The notes: a model not told the origin generated them from the letters alone. Counted from the first letter of the stretch, positions 8,999 through 19,904 are shown. The stretch is 56,538 nt of DNA from Kluyvera genomosp. 1 (GCF_001266615.1 NZ_LGHZ01000047.1:1-56538), one strand, 5' to 3'. Numbers and translations are program-made.

Positions 8999-11545
8999 CT
9001 ACGAGAAATACTGCTGCAGCAGCGGCGTATTATCGTTGTCGTGGTTAGACGGCGGTGGCGTCAGCGCTTGGCTGCGGAACGGAATCACCTGCGCACGACC
9101 ATCAACCTTCACAATCTGATAGAACTGCGGCAGGTTGAAGTTGATAAAGCTAGATCCGTAGGTAAAGCGATCGTGTGACGATGAGTAGAAACGGCTGACA
9201 TCACGCACCAGCTCTTCCTTGCTGCCTTCACAGTGGTGATAGACCTCTGCGCGGTTACTCTCGTCAAGAATGTAGATATTAAAGCCCTGCTCTTCACCCG
9301 ATTCTTCAAAGAAGAACTGGATAATCCCTTCACTGGCGAAACCGTCGACCACCTGTGGCAGTTCAACGTGGTTGGTCTCAACCTGCACCGACAAGCCGTG
9401 CAGCTTGTTATGCGAGATAGCGCCATAGAACTCAATGGCGTTTTCCAGCTTCTGCACCGATACGTTCAGGCGTTCAAAGAACAGTCCCCACGTTTGTCCG
9501 GAAACGCGCAGCGCTTTGAAGCGGCCGGTTTCCTGACGGGTGCTGGATAGACGCAGTTCAATACACTCAGAAACCAGCTGCTGGACGCGAGTGCGGATTA
9601 AACCACGCAGATGCTGGCTGTAGCAGAACACTTCGACGCTGTCCGGCGGCGCGGCGTCCTGGTGCATTTTGCCCAGAATGGTTTTCAGCGCTTCGATCAT
9701 CGCCTGTTCGCCGTTGAAGTGCAGCGTACGCACTTCGTTCCACGAGTTGCGGTACAGCAGGTCAACGCTGCCGACCAGGCATTTCTGATCTTCACCGAAG
9801 CTGAACGTGTCCAGCTTACGGAAATCAAAATGCACCACCTGATTGCGGAAGGCCGCCGTCGGGTCGTATTCAAGGTTGACGATAATCGCCAGATGGCGAA
9901 TTTCACACGGGCTGTACAACGCTTTCGGCGTCGGTGCCGGCAGGCGCAGCGGGAAGTGGTGCGATACATCGGCCACCATTTCCTGCAGTTTCGCCAGATC
10001 GACAATGTCGTTGCCTTTGATAAACAGGCGCGTGCGTGAAGTCAGCAGGCCGTTAAACCACGCCCAGGCCACCAGCTTATTGAGATAACGGTTATATTCC
10101 AGCGGCTGATGGCTGATGATGGATTCCATATTCGGCGCGCGGTTGTACAGGTACCAACCCGTACGGTTAGCGCGTCCCGGCGGAACATAGATAAAGGTCA
10201 GATTGGGTTCAGACAGATCCGGGGAGATTTGCGGGTTAACCAGCGTGACCTTGCCCGGCAGCGCTTCAAACGCCGCGTACAGTTTACGCGTCAGCACGCC
10301 GATATCCTGCGGGCTTGCGGAAACACTCAGGTTATTGCGGCGCGCGAAACGGATCAGGTTACGGTAGCTCTGCATCATCGCGTCGAGCAGTTCGTTGTGC
10401 GCTTCGCGCACCTGATCGATTTTCCAGTTAGCGCGGTTGTCGAGCATCGCCAGACGCTCTTCGCTCCAGCCCCACTCTTTCACTAACTGGCCGACAACTT
10501 CACGGCGCCAGCCGACGCAGGCGCGTTCACGGCTGAGTTTTTCGCATACCTTGAGGTAGAAACAGCGGCGAACGAGATCAAGACGGGTTTCGTCCTCAAT
10601 CGCCTTCAGATACTCGGTAACGCGCTCCAGCATCATGCAATAGGCATCGAGACCGAAAGAAACGATCTCGCCGTCATGCAGGCGCTGTTTAATGTCTTTC
10701 GCCAACAGATGCGTGTTGGGGTATTCCCAGGAGTAGGCTTCCAGCAGCAGGGTTTTCAACACCGCTTTGTACGGTGAGTCGATGCTCTTATAGAGCTGCC
10801 ACAGACTGGCACCAAAGTACTCTTCGGCAGAGAGCGAGCTCAATCCGCCGAGGTCGAGCCATTCGTTTGGCGTCAGTACACCCTGCGCGTAGAGCGTCAT
10901 GACGTAATCGTCGTAATGCTCTTCTTCCTCGCACGGCACCATATTCCACAGAATACGCTTGCCGGCCAGGCGTACCGCCGTACGGTAAAATTCGTCGAGC
11001 AATAAAATATGCTGCGTTGAACCGCAGTCTTCACCGCCGAGGCTGCCGCTTTCGTTATGACGGAAGCGGTTTTCATCGATCAGGAAGAAGCTGACTTCAA
11101 CGCCCAGCGATGCCGCCCAGCTTTCCAGCAGGCTGCATTTACGCTGCAGTAATTGGCGTTCGTCATTATCGAGCCACGACTGGTGACAAACCCAGATATC
11201 CAGGTCGGAAGAGCAGCTCTGACCGACGGACGAGGTGCTGCCCATCGAGTAGATGCCGGTGATCGGCAGTTCACCCTTCGCAGAGGTCTGCGGCGGCATA
11301 CCGCGATGCAGCTCGAGTTCGTCGAGATAATGGCGTTGGGTTTCATCAGGCGTGTAGAGGCAGATGCCCTTGGGAACGTTACCGTCAAGGTAACCCGGCA
11401 TCAGCGGATGATGATAATGTAATAATGTCGGCAGTAGACTGTATACCTGCTGGAAAGCAGGGCCCATGGCTGCAAGCGCGCGATCCACGCGCAGTTGGTT
11501 GATGGCATCCAGTCTCTGTTTTAGCGTCTCAATATAGAGGTACAA
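8999..11545 (-). CDS. cyaA: Class I adenylate cyclase CyaA
   Basis: CyaA makes cAMP from ATP, the ligand of CRP, and is activated through the phosphorylated EIIA of the glucose PTS. The N-terminal catalytic half carries the family motif [20 protein letters not shown]; the C-terminal half is regulatory. I start it at TTG 11545 (next residues [10 protein letters not shown]), which gives 848 residues as in E. coli, where the UUG start limits synthesis; the upstream ATG at 11566 would give 855. A poor SD (AGGCGA) precedes the TTG, in keeping with low translation. Minor differences from E. coli cluster near the C-terminal tail. Confidence 0.96.
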   Translation of the reverse strand: MYLYIETLKQRLDAINQLRVDRALAAMGPAFQQVYSLLPTLLHYHHPLMPGYLDGNVPKGICLYTPDETQRHYLDELELHRGMPPQTSAKGELPITGIYSMGSTSSVGQSCSSDLDIWVCHQSWLDNDERQLLQRKCSLLESWAASLGVEVSFFLIDENRFRHNESGSLGGEDCGSTQHILLLDEFYRTAVRLAGKRILWNMVPCEEEEHYDDYVMTLYAQGVLTPNEWLDLGGLSSLSAEEYFGASLWQLYKSIDSPYKAVLKTLLLEAYSWEYPNTHLLAKDIKQRLHDGEIVSFGLDAYCMMLERVTEYLKAIEDETRLDLVRRCFYLKVCEKLSRERACVGWRREVVGQLVKEWGWSEERLAMLDNRANWKIDQVREAHNELLDAMMQSYRNLIRFARRNNLSVSASPQDIGVLTRKLYAAFEALPGKVTLVNPQISPDLSEPNLTFIYVPPGRANRTGWYLYNRAPNMESIISHQPLEYNRYLNKLVAWAWFNGLLTSRTRLFIKGNDIVDLAKLQEMVADVSHHFPLRLPAPTPKALYSPCEIRHLAIIVNLEYDPTAAFRNQVVHFDFRKLDTFSFGEDQKCLVGSVDLLYRNSWNEVRTLHFNGEQAMIEALKTILGKMHQDAAPPDSVEVFCYSQHLRGLIRTRVQQLVSECIELRLSSTRQETGRFKALRVSGQTWGLFFERLNVSVQKLENAIEFYGAISHNKLHGLSVQVETNHVELPQVVDGFASEGIIQFFFEESGEEQGFNIYILDESNRAEVYHHCEGSKEELVRDVSRFYSSSHDRFTYGSSFINFNLPQFYQIVKVDGRAQVIPFRSQALTPPPSNHDNDNTPLLQQYFS

Positions 11546-11566
11546 GACATATCGCCTGATGTTCAA

Positions 11567-11938
11567 AACCTCGACGTATCGTGAGAAGTGCAGATACGGA
11601 GATTTTTAATATTTCAACAAGAAGAACCGTTACCGTTTCTCGTCCGCCGTTGTGATTATCAAAATTCGGACAAAAATCGGTTTAAAACGTGATCAATTTA
11701 ACACCTTGCCGGTTGACCGTAAAGAATGTTGCACTACAACAAGTGTAGCATTGAATGCTGCTGTAAACCCCGGCATACGATCAAGACAGTGCCAGTAATA
11801 AACGGTAAACACAACCCGTTTATACCTGCCATCATTTACGCTACAGGCACGTTTCCTGCATTGCGATTTGTTCCGAGTATGAAACCCTGAAAACTAACAT
11901 CATTAAGGCAACAATGTTAGGATGAACAACGGACGATA
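11567..11938. promoter_or_regulatory. Divergent cyaA-hemC control region
   Basis: This 372-bp gap carries promoters for cyaA (minus) and hemC (plus). Besides the CRP site, a possible hemC promoter is TTGACC (11713-11718), 16 bases, TACAAC (11735-11740), giving a leader near 200 bases. No other gene, repeat or convincing operator is visible. Confidence 0.5.
11688..11703. promoter_or_regulatory. CRP site upstream of cyaA
   Basis: CGTGA-TCAATT-TAACA matches the CRP consensus TGTGA-N6-TCACA at most positions and reproduces the site used in E. coli for cAMP-CRP repression of the cyaA P2 promoter. It lies about 140 bp before the TTG start in the divergent cyaA-hemC region. The function is inferred from conservation. 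Confidence 0.7.
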
Positions 11939-11953
11939 ATGACGGTAACAAGC

Positions 11954-12895
11954 ATGTTAGACAAAGTTTTGAGAATTGCCACACGCCAAAGTCCGCTCGC
12001 TCTCTGGCAAGCGCACTATGTAAAAGAACGCCTGATGGCCTGCCATCCAGGGCTTACGGTGACGCTCGTGCCGATGGTGACCCGCGGCGATATTATCCTT
12101 GATACACCGCTGGCCAAAGTGGGCGGTAAAGGGCTTTTTGTCAAAGAACTTGAGCTGGCATTGCTCGAAGGCCGTGCCGATATCGCCGTGCACTCCATGA
12201 AAGATGTTCCGGTTGAATTCCCGCAAGGGCTCGGTCTTGTCACCATCTGCGAGCGTGACGATCCGCGCGACGCCTTCGTTTCAAATCATTACGCCTGCAT
12301 GGATGACCTCCCGGCAGGCAGCGTTGTCGGCACTTCCAGCCTGCGTCGCCAGTGTCAGATTGCCCAGCGCCGTCCGGATCTGGTGATCCGCTCGCTGCGT
12401 GGCAACGTCGGCACACGCCTCAGTAAACTTGATAATGGTGATTACGATGCCATTATCCTCGCCGTTGCCGGGCTTAAACGCCTGGAGCTGGATGCGCGTA
12501 TCCGCCAGGCGATGCCGCCGGAAGAGTCGCTCCCGGCTGTCGGCCAAGGCGCAGTCGGCATTGAATGTCGTCTGGATGATGCACAAACGCGTGCGCTACT
12601 TGCGCCGTTGAATCATGACGAAACTGCCATTCGCGTTTGCGCCGAACGTGCAATGAACACACGCCTGGAAGGCGGTTGCCAGGTCCCTATCGGCAGCTAC
12701 GCCGAATTCATCAACGGTGAATTGTGGCTGCGCGCGCTGGTTGGCTCACCGGATGGGCGCGAAACGGTGCGCGGTGAACGCCGCGGTAAACCGGAAGACG
12801 CCGAGAAAATGGGGGTTGAGCTGGCCGATGAGCTGCTCGATAACGGTGCCCGTGAAATTCTGGCGGCCGTATACAACGGAGACACCTCCTTATGA
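11954..12895 (+). CDS. hemC: Hydroxymethylbilane synthase HemC (porphobilinogen deaminase)
   Basis: HemC joins four porphobilinogen units into hydroxymethylbilane in haem and sirohaem synthesis. The 313-residue protein starts at ATG 11954 ([19 protein letters not shown]); an in-frame ATG at 11939 gives the 318-residue form also seen in older annotations. SSLRR and RGNVGTRL bind the cofactor and substrate, and the cofactor-carrying Cys lies in [11 protein letters not shown] near residue 242. The next gene, hemD, overlaps its stop by four bases, so products of consecutive steps are made together. Confidence 0.97.
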   Translation: MLDKVLRIATRQSPLALWQAHYVKERLMACHPGLTVTLVPMVTRGDIILDTPLAKVGGKGLFVKELELALLEGRADIAVHSMKDVPVEFPQGLGLVTICERDDPRDAFVSNHYACMDDLPAGSVVGTSSLRRQCQIAQRRPDLVIRSLRGNVGTRLSKLDNGDYDAIILAVAGLKRLELDARIRQAMPPEESLPAVGQGAVGIECRLDDAQTRALLAPLNHDETAIRVCAERAMNTRLEGGCQVPIGSYAEFINGELWLRALVGSPDGRETVRGERRGKPEDAEKMGVELADELLDNGAREILAAVYNGDTSL

Positions 12896-13632
12896 CCATC
12901 CTGGTAACCCGCCCCTCCCCGCAAGGTGAAGAGTTAGTCAGCCGTTTGCGCGCGCTGGGGCAGGTTGCCTGGAGTTTCCCGCTCATTGAATTTACCCCCG
13001 GGCGGGAACTGAATACGCTCAGCCATTCATTGCACGCACTGAGCGAAGGCGATTTGGTCTTTGCGCTGTCGCAGCACGCCGTCAGCTTCGCCCATGCCCA
13101 GCTTCAGCAGCAGCACCTTCTCTGGCCTACCGCACCACGCTATTTTGCCATTGGTCGCACCACGGCATTAGCACTGCATCAGGTCAGCGGCCTCGACGTT
13201 CGCTATCCATTAGATCGGGAAATCAGCGAAGTGTTGCTACAATTACCTGAATTGCAAACCATTGCCGGTAAGAAAGCGCTGATCCTGCGCGGCAACGGTG
13301 GCCGTGAATTGCTGGCCGAGACGCTGACCGAGCGCGGGGCGATAGTGACGCTGTGTGAATGCTACCAACGCAGTCCTGTTCACTACGATGGTGCTGAAGA
13401 GGCCATGCGCTGGCAAACACGTGAGGTGACAACACTTGTGGTCACCAGCGGCGAGATGCTGCAACAACTTTGGACGCTCATTCCCCTCTGGTATCGGGAG
13501 CACTGGTTGCTGAAGTGTCGGTTAGTGGTGGTCAGCGAACGCATTGCAAAACTAGCCCTGGAGATGGGCTGGCAGGATATTCAGGTTGCCGATAGCGCAG
13601 ACAACGATGCGCTGCTGCGCGCACTACAATAA
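12892..13632 (+). CDS. hemD: Uroporphyrinogen-III synthase HemD
   Basis: HemD closes and inverts ring D of hydroxymethylbilane to form uroporphyrinogen III. The 246-residue cytoplasmic protein has the two-lobed HemD fold; the N-terminal [16 protein letters not shown] and the segment [13 protein letters not shown] are typical, while overall conservation in this family is low. The ATGA overlap with hemC makes it the second gene of hemCDXY. Identity rests on position, length and the N-terminal motif together. Confidence 0.96.
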   Translation: MTILVTRPSPQGEELVSRLRALGQVAWSFPLIEFTPGRELNTLSHSLHALSEGDLVFALSQHAVSFAHAQLQQQHLLWPTAPRYFAIGRTTALALHQVSGLDVRYPLDREISEVLLQLPELQTIAGKKALILRGNGGRELLAETLTERGAIVTLCECYQRSPVHYDGAEEAMRWQTREVTTLVVTSGEMLQQLWTLIPLWYREHWLLKCRLVVVSERIAKLALEMGWQDIQVADSADNDALLRALQ

Positions 13633-13653
13633 CTCTCAAAATTGGAAGCCATA

Positions 13654-14862
13654 ATGACGGAACAAAAAGAGAACTCCGCCGTGGTTGAAGAGTCCGGGGA
13701 GGCCGTGAACATCACGCCGCAGCCCGAATCTCCTAAGCCAGAAAATGCTGAGAAAAAAAATAACAGCGGAAAAACCAGCCTCGTGCTGAGCGCGGTCGCA
13801 ATTGCTATTGCGCTGGCGGCAGGTGTAGGCCTGTACGGCTGGGGCAAACAACAGGCCGTCAACCAAACCACCACCAGCGACACTCTCGCCAATCAGCTTA
13901 TTGCACTGCAAAAAGCGCAGGATGCGCAGAAAGAGGCACTGGAAGCGACGATCAAACAGCAGGCAACGCAGCTGGATGAGGCGAAAGCCCAACAGGGTGA
14001 AATGGCCAAACAGCTCGACGAAGTGCAGCAGAAAGTGGCCGCTATTTCCGGTACTGACGCCAAAACCTGGTTGCTGTCGCAATCCGATTTCCTCGTTAAG
14101 CTGGCCGGGCGTAAATTGTGGAGCGATCAGGACGTCACCACCGCTGCGGCGCTATTAAAAAGCGCCGATGCCAGCCTTGCTGATATGAATGACCCGAGCT
14201 TAATCACCGCCCGTCGAGCGCTGACGGAAGATATCGCTAGTCTCGCAGCGGTCTCACAGGTGGATTACGACGGCATCATTCTCAAGGTTAACCAGCTGGC
14301 AAACCAGGTGGATAATCTGCGTCTGGCAGATAACAACAACGACGATTCACCGATGGACAACGATGACGGCGAGCTGTCGGCGTCACTCAGCGAATGGCGT
14401 GTGAACCTGCAGAAAAGCTGGCAGAGCTTTATGGACAGCTTTATCACCATTCGCCGCCGCGATGAAACCGCCGTACCGCTGCTGGCGCCAAACCAGGACA
14501 TCTACCTGCGGGAAAATATTCGCTCCCAGCTGTTAGCCGCCGTACAAGCCGTGCCGCGCCATCAGGATGAAACCTACAAGCAGGCGCTGGATAACGTATC
14601 GACCTGGGTTCGCGCCTACTACGATACCGATGACTCGGCGACGAAAGCGTTCCTCGATGAGATCGAGAAGCTCAGCCAGCAGAGCATCAGCATGAATGTG
14701 CCGGAAACGCTGCAAAGCCAACCTATTCTGGAAAAGCTGATGCAAACTCGCGTGCGTAACCTGATGGCTCAGCCAGCCGCTGCACAGCCCGCTGACGTAC
14801 AACCTGCAGTGACGGAACCTGCACCCGCGCAGCCAGCCGCCGCTGCACCACAGGGAGAATAA
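13654..14862 (+). CDS. hemX: HemX inner-membrane protein of the hem operon
   Basis: The 402-residue protein has a charged, disordered N-terminus, one transmembrane helix ([21 protein letters not shown], about residues 45-65), a long periplasmic coiled coil (about 75-130, rich in Q, A and K) and a C-terminal alanine/proline/glutamine repeat. It lacks a methyltransferase motif despite the old label of uroporphyrinogen methylase. I start at ATG 13654 ([11 protein letters not shown]); the TTG at 13642 is unlikely. Its role in E. coli is unresolved, but it always sits between hemD and hemY. Confidence 0.93.
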   Translation: MTEQKENSAVVEESGEAVNITPQPESPKPENAEKKNNSGKTSLVLSAVAIAIALAAGVGLYGWGKQQAVNQTTTSDTLANQLIALQKAQDAQKEALEATIKQQATQLDEAKAQQGEMAKQLDEVQQKVAAISGTDAKTWLLSQSDFLVKLAGRKLWSDQDVTTAAALLKSADASLADMNDPSLITARRALTEDIASLAAVSQVDYDGIILKVNQLANQVDNLRLADNNNDDSPMDNDDGELSASLSEWRVNLQKSWQSFMDSFITIRRRDETAVPLLAPNQDIYLRENIRSQLLAAVQAVPRHQDETYKQALDNVSTWVRAYYDTDDSATKAFLDEIEKLSQQSISMNVPETLQSQPILEKLMQTRVRNLMAQPAAAQPADVQPAVTEPAPAQPAAAAPQGE

Positions 14863-14865
14863 TCG

Positions 14866-16062
14866 ATGCTGAAAGTTCTCTTACTTTTCGCACTGCTGAT
14901 TGCGGGCATTGTTGTTGGCCCGATGATCGCAGGCCATCAGGGCTACGTCCTGATTCAGACAGATAATTACAACATCGAGACCAGCGTGACCGGTCTGGTC
15001 ATCATCATGATTCTGGTGATGGTCGTGCTGTTCGCGCTGGAGTGGATTCTACGCCGCATTTTCCGCACCGGCGCCCATACTCGCGGCTGGTTTGTCGGAC
15101 GTAAACGTCGCCGTGCGCGTAAGCAAACAGAACAGGCGCTGTTGAAGCTGGCCGAAGGTGATTATCAGCAGGTTGAAAAGCTGATGTCGAAAAATGCCGA
15201 TCACGCTGAGCAACCGGTGGTGAACTATCTGCTGGCCGCAGAGGCTGCCCAGCAGCGCGGCGATGAAGCCCGCGCAAATCAGCATCTGCAGCGCGCGGCA
15301 GAAAATGCCGGCAACGATCTGATTCCGGTTGAAATCACCCGCGTTCGTCTGCAATTGGCTCGTGGCGAAACCCACGCCGCACGCCACGGTGTCGATAAGT
15401 TGCTGGAAATCGCCCCACGTCACCCGGAAGTGCTGCGTTTGGCCGAGCAGGCTTATATTCAGACCGGCGCATGGAGTTCGCTGTTGGACATCATCCCGTC
15501 CATGGCGAAAGCCCACGTGGGTGACGATGCCCATCGCGCCGCGCTGGAACAGCAAGCCTGGATTGGTCTGATGGATCAAGCTCGTGCCGACCAGGGTAGC
15601 GAAGGACTGCGTAACTGGTGGAAAAACCAAAGCCGCAAAACGCGCCATCAGGTCGCTCTGCAGGTTGCCATGGCCGATCACTTGATTGAGTGTGACGATC
15701 ATGACACCGCGCAGCAGATCATTATCGACGGACTGAAGCGCCAGTATGACGATCGTCTGGTTATGCTGATACCGCGTCTGCACACCAATAACCCGGAGCA
15801 GATGGAAAAACTGCTGCGCCAGCAGATCAAAACCGTAGGCGATCGCCCGCTGCTGTGGAGTACGCTAGGCCAATCATTGATGAAACACGGTGAGTGGCAG
15901 GAAGCGAGCCTGGCATTCCGTGCGGCGCTTAAGCAGCGTCCGGACGCATTTGACTACGCCTGGCTTGCTGATGTGCTCGATCGCCTGAAGCAACCGGAAG
16001 AGGCTGCAACCATGCGTCGGGATGGTCTGATGCTGACTTTGCAGAACAATCCGCCAGCGTAA
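14866..16062 (+). CDS. hemY: HemY tetratricopeptide-repeat membrane protein
   Basis: A 398-residue protein with two N-terminal transmembrane helices (about residues 1-20 and 40-62), a basic stretch (RKRRRARKQ) and then TPR-like helical repeats to the end. E. coli HemY is tied to late haem synthesis by position and by mutant phenotype, but it is not the protoporphyrinogen oxidase of the same name in Bacillus. It begins three bases after the hemX stop and ends the hemCDXY operon, followed by a strong terminator at 16081-16103. Confidence 0.94.
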   Translation: MLKVLLLFALLIAGIVVGPMIAGHQGYVLIQTDNYNIETSVTGLVIIMILVMVVLFALEWILRRIFRTGAHTRGWFVGRKRRRARKQTEQALLKLAEGDYQQVEKLMSKNADHAEQPVVNYLLAAEAAQQRGDEARANQHLQRAAENAGNDLIPVEITRVRLQLARGETHAARHGVDKLLEIAPRHPEVLRLAEQAYIQTGAWSSLLDIIPSMAKAHVGDDAHRAALEQQAWIGLMDQARADQGSEGLRNWWKNQSRKTRHQVALQVAMADHLIECDDHDTAQQIIIDGLKRQYDDRLVMLIPRLHTNNPEQMEKLLRQQIKTVGDRPLLWSTLGQSLMKHGEWQEASLAFRAALKQRPDAFDYAWLADVLDRLKQPEEAATMRRDGLMLTLQNNPPA

Positions 16063-16080
16063 AACCGGCACAATGAATAA

Positions 16081-16103
16081 AGGGGGCCGCACGGCCCCCT
16101 TTT
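16081..16103 (+). terminator. Terminator of hemCDXY
   Basis: AGGGGGCCG pairs with CGGCCCCCT across a minimal loop and is followed by TTTT on the plus strand. It lies 18 bases after the hemY stop and about 40 bases before the GlmZ terminator, which reads the other way. Confidence 0.85.
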
Positions 16104-16142
16104 GTTGGCCTAAAGGTCTTCCCACGCCGGTCTTTGGCCCAT

Positions 16143-16348
16143 AAAAAAACGCCTGCTCGTTTAGGAGCAGGCGTTAAACAGGTTTAATTCGACAACATAA
16201 TGGGTGCTTCACTCAACGTTATGTCCATGGTGTCTGATGAGGCTAAAGCGACATCTGTCAGTGGACGATAAGCACCGTAAACGGCTCTGCGTCATTCCTG
16301 GGTTTATGAAGCCGTAAGGCGAGCATAAGAGATGGAATGAGCATCTAC
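16143..16348 (-). ncRNA. glmZ: Small RNA GlmZ (SraJ)
   Basis: The minus strand from 16348 reads GTAGATGCTCATTCCATCTC and, after about 200 bases, ends in AACGCCTGCTC-loop-GAGCAGGCGTT followed by seven T. This is clearly the E. coli GlmZ sequence, with conserved blocks GACGCAGAGCCGTTTACGG and TCAGACACCATGGAC. GlmZ binds Hfq and activates translation of glmS mRNA until RapZ directs RNase E to cleave it; GlmY acts as decoy. A CATAAT -10 (16361-16356) lies seven bases before the start. Position between hemY and aslA matches E. coli. Confidence 0.95.
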
Positions 16349-16757
16349 GCGGCGCATTATGTCACAGGATCCTGGGGGATAAAACCTCCTGTTACAGAAA
16401 AATATTTCGTTTCCTCTGCATAAACATTATTCCCATAGCGGCTTCGCCCTCATCAAATTAAAAAATTGAATAAAATAATCACAATAGATACTTACGAGCT
16501 ACATATCTATTATTTTTATATTTAAAAAATAAGTAACAATTTATATTATGTCCCTATCCACATCTGCTCCCTCCTTATATTTACAGTGCGGAAATTGAGA
16601 GTATAAGATTCCCATCACGACGAGTTCGTGGCGCTGTTCATTTCATATATATTCATAAATATTATTTGGTTATAAATCACATTCATCATTGAGCAGCTTC
16701 AGAAATACAAACACCATTATTTATTGAAATATATATATTTATTATGGAGACATTATA
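16349..16757. promoter_or_regulatory. AT-rich region between glmZ and aslA
   Basis: The first ~50 bp hold the glmZ promoter (CATAAT -10 on the minus strand; no clear sigma-54 -24/-12 pair seen). The rest is very AT-rich, with long runs of A and T from about 16440 to 16745, and must carry the aslA promoter. I see no coding frame and no certain operator. The base composition differs sharply from the flanking genes and would suit silencing by H-NS. Confidence 0.5.
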
Positions 16758-18410
16758 ATGGATTTATCTTTCCCTAAAAAACTACTCGCCATTACGGTGA
16801 TTGCTGCACTGCCTGTGCTGACTCATGCAGCAGATACACCCGCAGGGGCGGTGGCAAAACAAGATTCACCCGGCTACGACCATCCCAATCAATATATAGG
16901 GAAAACAGCAACCCCTATTGCCGACAATATGATGCCGGTGATGATGCATCCGGAACAGAATAAAGAGACTCAGGCTAAACTGGCCGAGATCCAGAAAAAA
17001 ACGGGCAAGAAACCCAACATTGTTATCTTCCTTCTGGATGATGTGGGCTGGATGGACGTTGGTTTCAACGGCGGTGGTATTGCAGTCGGTAACCCAACTC
17101 CGGATATTGACGCCGTTGCTAACCAGGGTTTGATCCTCACCTCAGCCTATTCTCAGCCAAGTTCCTCTCCTACCCGCGCCACAATCATGACCGGCCAATA
17201 CTCCGTCCACCATGGCATCCTTGTCCCACCGATGTATGGTCAGCCAGGCGGTCTGGAAGGGTTAACAACATTACCTGAACTGCTGCACGACCAGGGCTAC
17301 GTCACTCAGGCCATTGGTAAATGGCACATGGGGGATAACGAAGGTTCACAGCCACAAAACGTCGGTTTTGATGACTTCCGTGGCTTCAACTCCGTTTCTG
17401 ATATGTATACCGAATGGCGTGATGTCCATATGAACCCGGAAGTGGCGCTCAGCCCATCCCGTACTAACTTCATCAAAAACATGCCTTTTAGCAAAGATGA
17501 CGTTCACGCGGTACGCGGCGGTAAGGAAGAAGCCATTGCCGATATCACGCCAAAATACATGGAAGACCTCGATCAGCGCTGGATGCAATACGGTGTCGAC
17601 TTCCTCAATAAAATGACCAAAAGCGATAAACCGTTCTTCCTCTACTACGGTACCCGAGGCTGTCACTTCGACAACTATCCTAATGCGAAATATGCGGGCA
17701 GTTCACCGGCGCGCACGACCTACAGCGACTGTATTGTGGAGATGAACGATATCTTCGCTAACCTTTATAAAACGCTGGAGAAAAACGGTCAGCTTGATAA
17801 CACGCTCATTGTCTTTACGTCTGATAACGGCCCAGAGGCTGAGCTTCCGCCGCACGGTCGTACGCCGTTCCGCGGTTCGAAAGGATCCACCTGGGAAGGC
17901 GGCGTTCGCGTCCCGACATTTGTTTACTGGAAAGGCATGATCCAACCACGTAAATCAGAAGGTATCGTCGATCTGGCGGATCTTTTCCCAACAGCGATGG
18001 CATTGGCTGGTAAGCCAGGTGCAGAAGTCTCCAAATTGGTGCCAAGTACCACCTTCATCGATGGTATCGATCAGTCCTCATTCTTCATCGGAACCGACGG
18101 CCAATCGAACCGTAAAGCGGAGCACTACTTCCTTAATGGACAGCTTTCCGCCGTACGTATTGATGAGTTCAAATTCTATACATTGCTGCAACAGCCATTC
18201 GCCTTCACTCAGAGTGGATATCAGGGGGGCTTCACCGGAACGGTAATGCCGGCGGCGGGAGCAATGCTCTTTAACCTCTATGCTGACCCACAGGAATCAG
18301 ATTCTGTTGGTATCCGTCACACCCCGATGGGCATACCGCTAACCGTTGAAATTGAAGAATATAAGAAAATCCTGCAGAAATACCCGCCAAAAACACAAAT
18401 TAAGTCGTAA
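16758..18410 (+). CDS. aslA: Periplasmic arylsulfatase-like protein AslA
   Basis: The 550-residue protein begins with a Sec signal peptide ([24 protein letters not shown]) and continues as an alkaline-phosphatase-fold sulfatase. The metal-binding site [12 protein letters not shown] is at about residues 91-102, and the sulfatase signature [18 protein letters not shown] begins at Ser136. The catalytic residue is therefore a serine (S136-x-P-x-R140), to be converted to formylglycine by an anaerobic maturase. AslB, which can do this, is encoded convergently just downstream. A GGAG SD precedes ATG 16758. The natural sulfate ester is not known. Confidence 0.93.
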   Translation: MDLSFPKKLLAITVIAALPVLTHAADTPAGAVAKQDSPGYDHPNQYIGKTATPIADNMMPVMMHPEQNKETQAKLAEIQKKTGKKPNIVIFLLDDVGWMDVGFNGGGIAVGNPTPDIDAVANQGLILTSAYSQPSSSPTRATIMTGQYSVHHGILVPPMYGQPGGLEGLTTLPELLHDQGYVTQAIGKWHMGDNEGSQPQNVGFDDFRGFNSVSDMYTEWRDVHMNPEVALSPSRTNFIKNMPFSKDDVHAVRGGKEEAIADITPKYMEDLDQRWMQYGVDFLNKMTKSDKPFFLYYGTRGCHFDNYPNAKYAGSSPARTTYSDCIVEMNDIFANLYKTLEKNGQLDNTLIVFTSDNGPEAELPPHGRTPFRGSKGSTWEGGVRVPTFVYWKGMIQPRKSEGIVDLADLFPTAMALAGKPGAEVSKLVPSTTFIDGIDQSSFFIGTDGQSNRKAEHYFLNGQLSAVRIDEFKFYTLLQQPFAFTQSGYQGGFTGTVMPAAGAMLFNLYADPQESDSVGIRHTPMGIPLTVEIEEYKKILQKYPPKTQIKS

Positions 18411-18415
18411 GTCTT

Positions 18416-18448
18416 AGGCCCACTTCCTTACTGGAGGTGGGCCTCTTT
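18416..18448. terminator. Bidirectional terminator between aslA and aslB
   Basis: AGGCCCAC (18416-18423) pairs with GTGGGCCT (18437-18444), and the stem continues inward with TTCC/GGAG around a five-base loop. CTCTTTTA follows on the plus strand. The aslB stop lies at its right edge, so it serves aslA and may serve aslB. Confidence 0.8.
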
Positions 18449-19683
18449 TATTGACCCACCTTAATTAGATTCGCGCGCATGATATCGCTGGCTGGCCGAC
18501 CATTTGCCAGCAGCTCCGCCATTGCTTTCAGATACGGTGGCAAATGGCGAAAATAGCGCTGATAACCAGCACAGAGGTAATTCAATCCCGGCTCACCTGT
18601 AGCCGTCAGTGAAAAGCGGTGTTTCGGGCAACCGCCCCAGCAAGCTTTTAGCACCTGGCATTCACGACACTGTGTAGGCAAAAGGGTGTATTTATCTTTA
18701 CCAAACTGCTCCTGAGCGGAGGAATCCACCATGCTCGCGAAGGTATCACTATGCAAATTGCCGAGCAGAAATTCTGGATAGACAAAGTGATCGCAGGCAT
18801 AAACGTCACCATTATGTTCCACCGCCAGTGACCGTCCGCACGTTGGTTGATGATGACAAACCGTGCCCGGTGCGCCGACAAAGCTCGCGAGAGCCCACTC
18901 GATATTCATCACAAACACCCGCCCTACATCACGCTGGATCCAGCGGTTAAACACCGCTGTCAGAAAGTCACCGTACTCTTCAGGACGAACCGACCACGGC
19001 GTCAGCGAACCTTTCATTTCTCCAGGGGCATGGAGAGAAAGCCCTGCCCGTGCGGCAGCTTCATCCGCCAAGCGCTCTACGACAGGAATAAACTGAATGA
19101 ACTCCACACCCGCCTCACACAAGAAATCGTAGATCTGCAGAGGCTCATGGGCGCTGGTATGGTTAACACACGCCAACACGTTGTAGTTTACCCGGTGCTT
19201 TTGCAGCAGCCCCAGTGCGCGCATCACGAGCTTGTGCGTCGGGCGGCCGCCTTTTGTCACACGATACTGGTTGTGGATCTCTGCCGGACCATCGAGCGAT
19301 AGCCCAACCAGGAACTGATGCTGCGCCAGGAACTGGCACCACTCATCGTCCAGCAGCACGCCGTTGGTCTGAAAGCTATTGCTGATGGTGCGCCCCGCGC
19401 CATATTGCTGCTGTAGCGCTACGGCTCTGCGATAAAAATCGAGCCCTAACAGCGTGGGTTCACCGCCCTGCCAGGTAAAGGCAACTTCATTCTGCGCTTC
19501 GCTAGCAGCAATGTAATGGCGAACATAGGCTTCCAGCGTCGAATCATCCATGCGTAGCGAAGGTTGAGAGGGGTATAAGGCATGTTTTTCGAGATAAAAA
19601 CAGTAGTCACAGTTCAGATTGCACTCCGAACCGCTCGGTTTTGCCATCGCGTGAAACGCACGCGTCGGAACCTGTTGCAGCAT
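18448..19683 (-). CDS. aslB: Anaerobic sulfatase-maturating radical SAM enzyme AslB
   Basis: AslB belongs to the SPASM-type radical SAM enzymes that oxidise the active-site Ser or Cys of sulfatases to formylglycine. The SAM-binding cluster motif is C-N-L-N-C-D-Y-C near residues 22-29. Auxiliary-cluster cysteines are visible later in CHHQPTCGRS, YACDHFVYPE and CRECQVLKACWGGCPKHRF. The start is ATG 19683 (MLQQVPTRAFHAMAKPSG), 411 residues, with AAGGAG upstream; the open frame continues to 19824 but has no better start. The substrate is presumably AslA, whose Ser-type motif needs such a maturase. Confidence 0.94.
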   Translation of the reverse strand: MLQQVPTRAFHAMAKPSGSECNLNCDYCFYLEKHALYPSQPSLRMDDSTLEAYVRHYIAASEAQNEVAFTWQGGEPTLLGLDFYRRAVALQQQYGAGRTISNSFQTNGVLLDDEWCQFLAQHQFLVGLSLDGPAEIHNQYRVTKGGRPTHKLVMRALGLLQKHRVNYNVLACVNHTSAHEPLQIYDFLCEAGVEFIQFIPVVERLADEAAARAGLSLHAPGEMKGSLTPWSVRPEEYGDFLTAVFNRWIQRDVGRVFVMNIEWALASFVGAPGTVCHHQPTCGRSLAVEHNGDVYACDHFVYPEFLLGNLHSDTFASMVDSSAQEQFGKDKYTLLPTQCRECQVLKACWGGCPKHRFSLTATGEPGLNYLCAGYQRYFRHLPPYLKAMAELLANGRPASDIMRANLIKVGQ

Positions 19684-19798
19684 GTTCACTCCTTCCTGAG
19701 TAAAGCGATATCCATTGGGGAAGAAGATAGTACTGCGATGATGAAAAGTGAAAGGGGCGTTTGTTGCGAAGGCGATGTGAGCCGGATTGCAGAAAACA

Positions 19799-19822
19799 AA
19801 AAACCCCGCCGAAGCGGGGTTC
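19799..19822 (-). terminator. Terminator after the first tRNA-Pro copy
   Basis: AACCCCGC (19802-19809) pairs with GCGGGGTT (19814-19821) around CGAA; on the minus strand it is followed by a T-run. It ends the tRNA transcript just before aslB. Confidence 0.8.
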
Positions 19823-19827
19823 AAAAT

Positions 19828-19904
19828 TGGTCGGCGAGAGAGGATTCGAACCTCCGACCCACTGGTCCCAAACCAGTTGCGCTACCAAGCTGCGCTACTC
19901 GCCG
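19828..19904 (-). tRNA. proM: tRNA-Pro (anticodon TGG), promoter-distal copy
   Basis: The 77-base gene folds as a cloverleaf with encoded CCA, anticodon stem ACTGG/CCAGT and loop TTTGGGA, so the anticodon is UGG. It is identical to the copy at 20003-20079 and is the last of the cluster. A terminator-like hairpin lies between the two copies, so its expression may be lower or need separate transcription. Confidence 0.97.

Noticed and set aside
16202-16273. 23-codon ORF in the hemY-aslA gap
   Set aside because: It lies on the strand opposite GlmZ and its sequence is set by that RNA; no SD.
16349-16400. Sigma-54 promoter for glmZ
   Set aside because: I looked for GG-N10-GC at -24/-12 and found none at the right distance from 16348; the CATAAT hexamer fits sigma-70 better.
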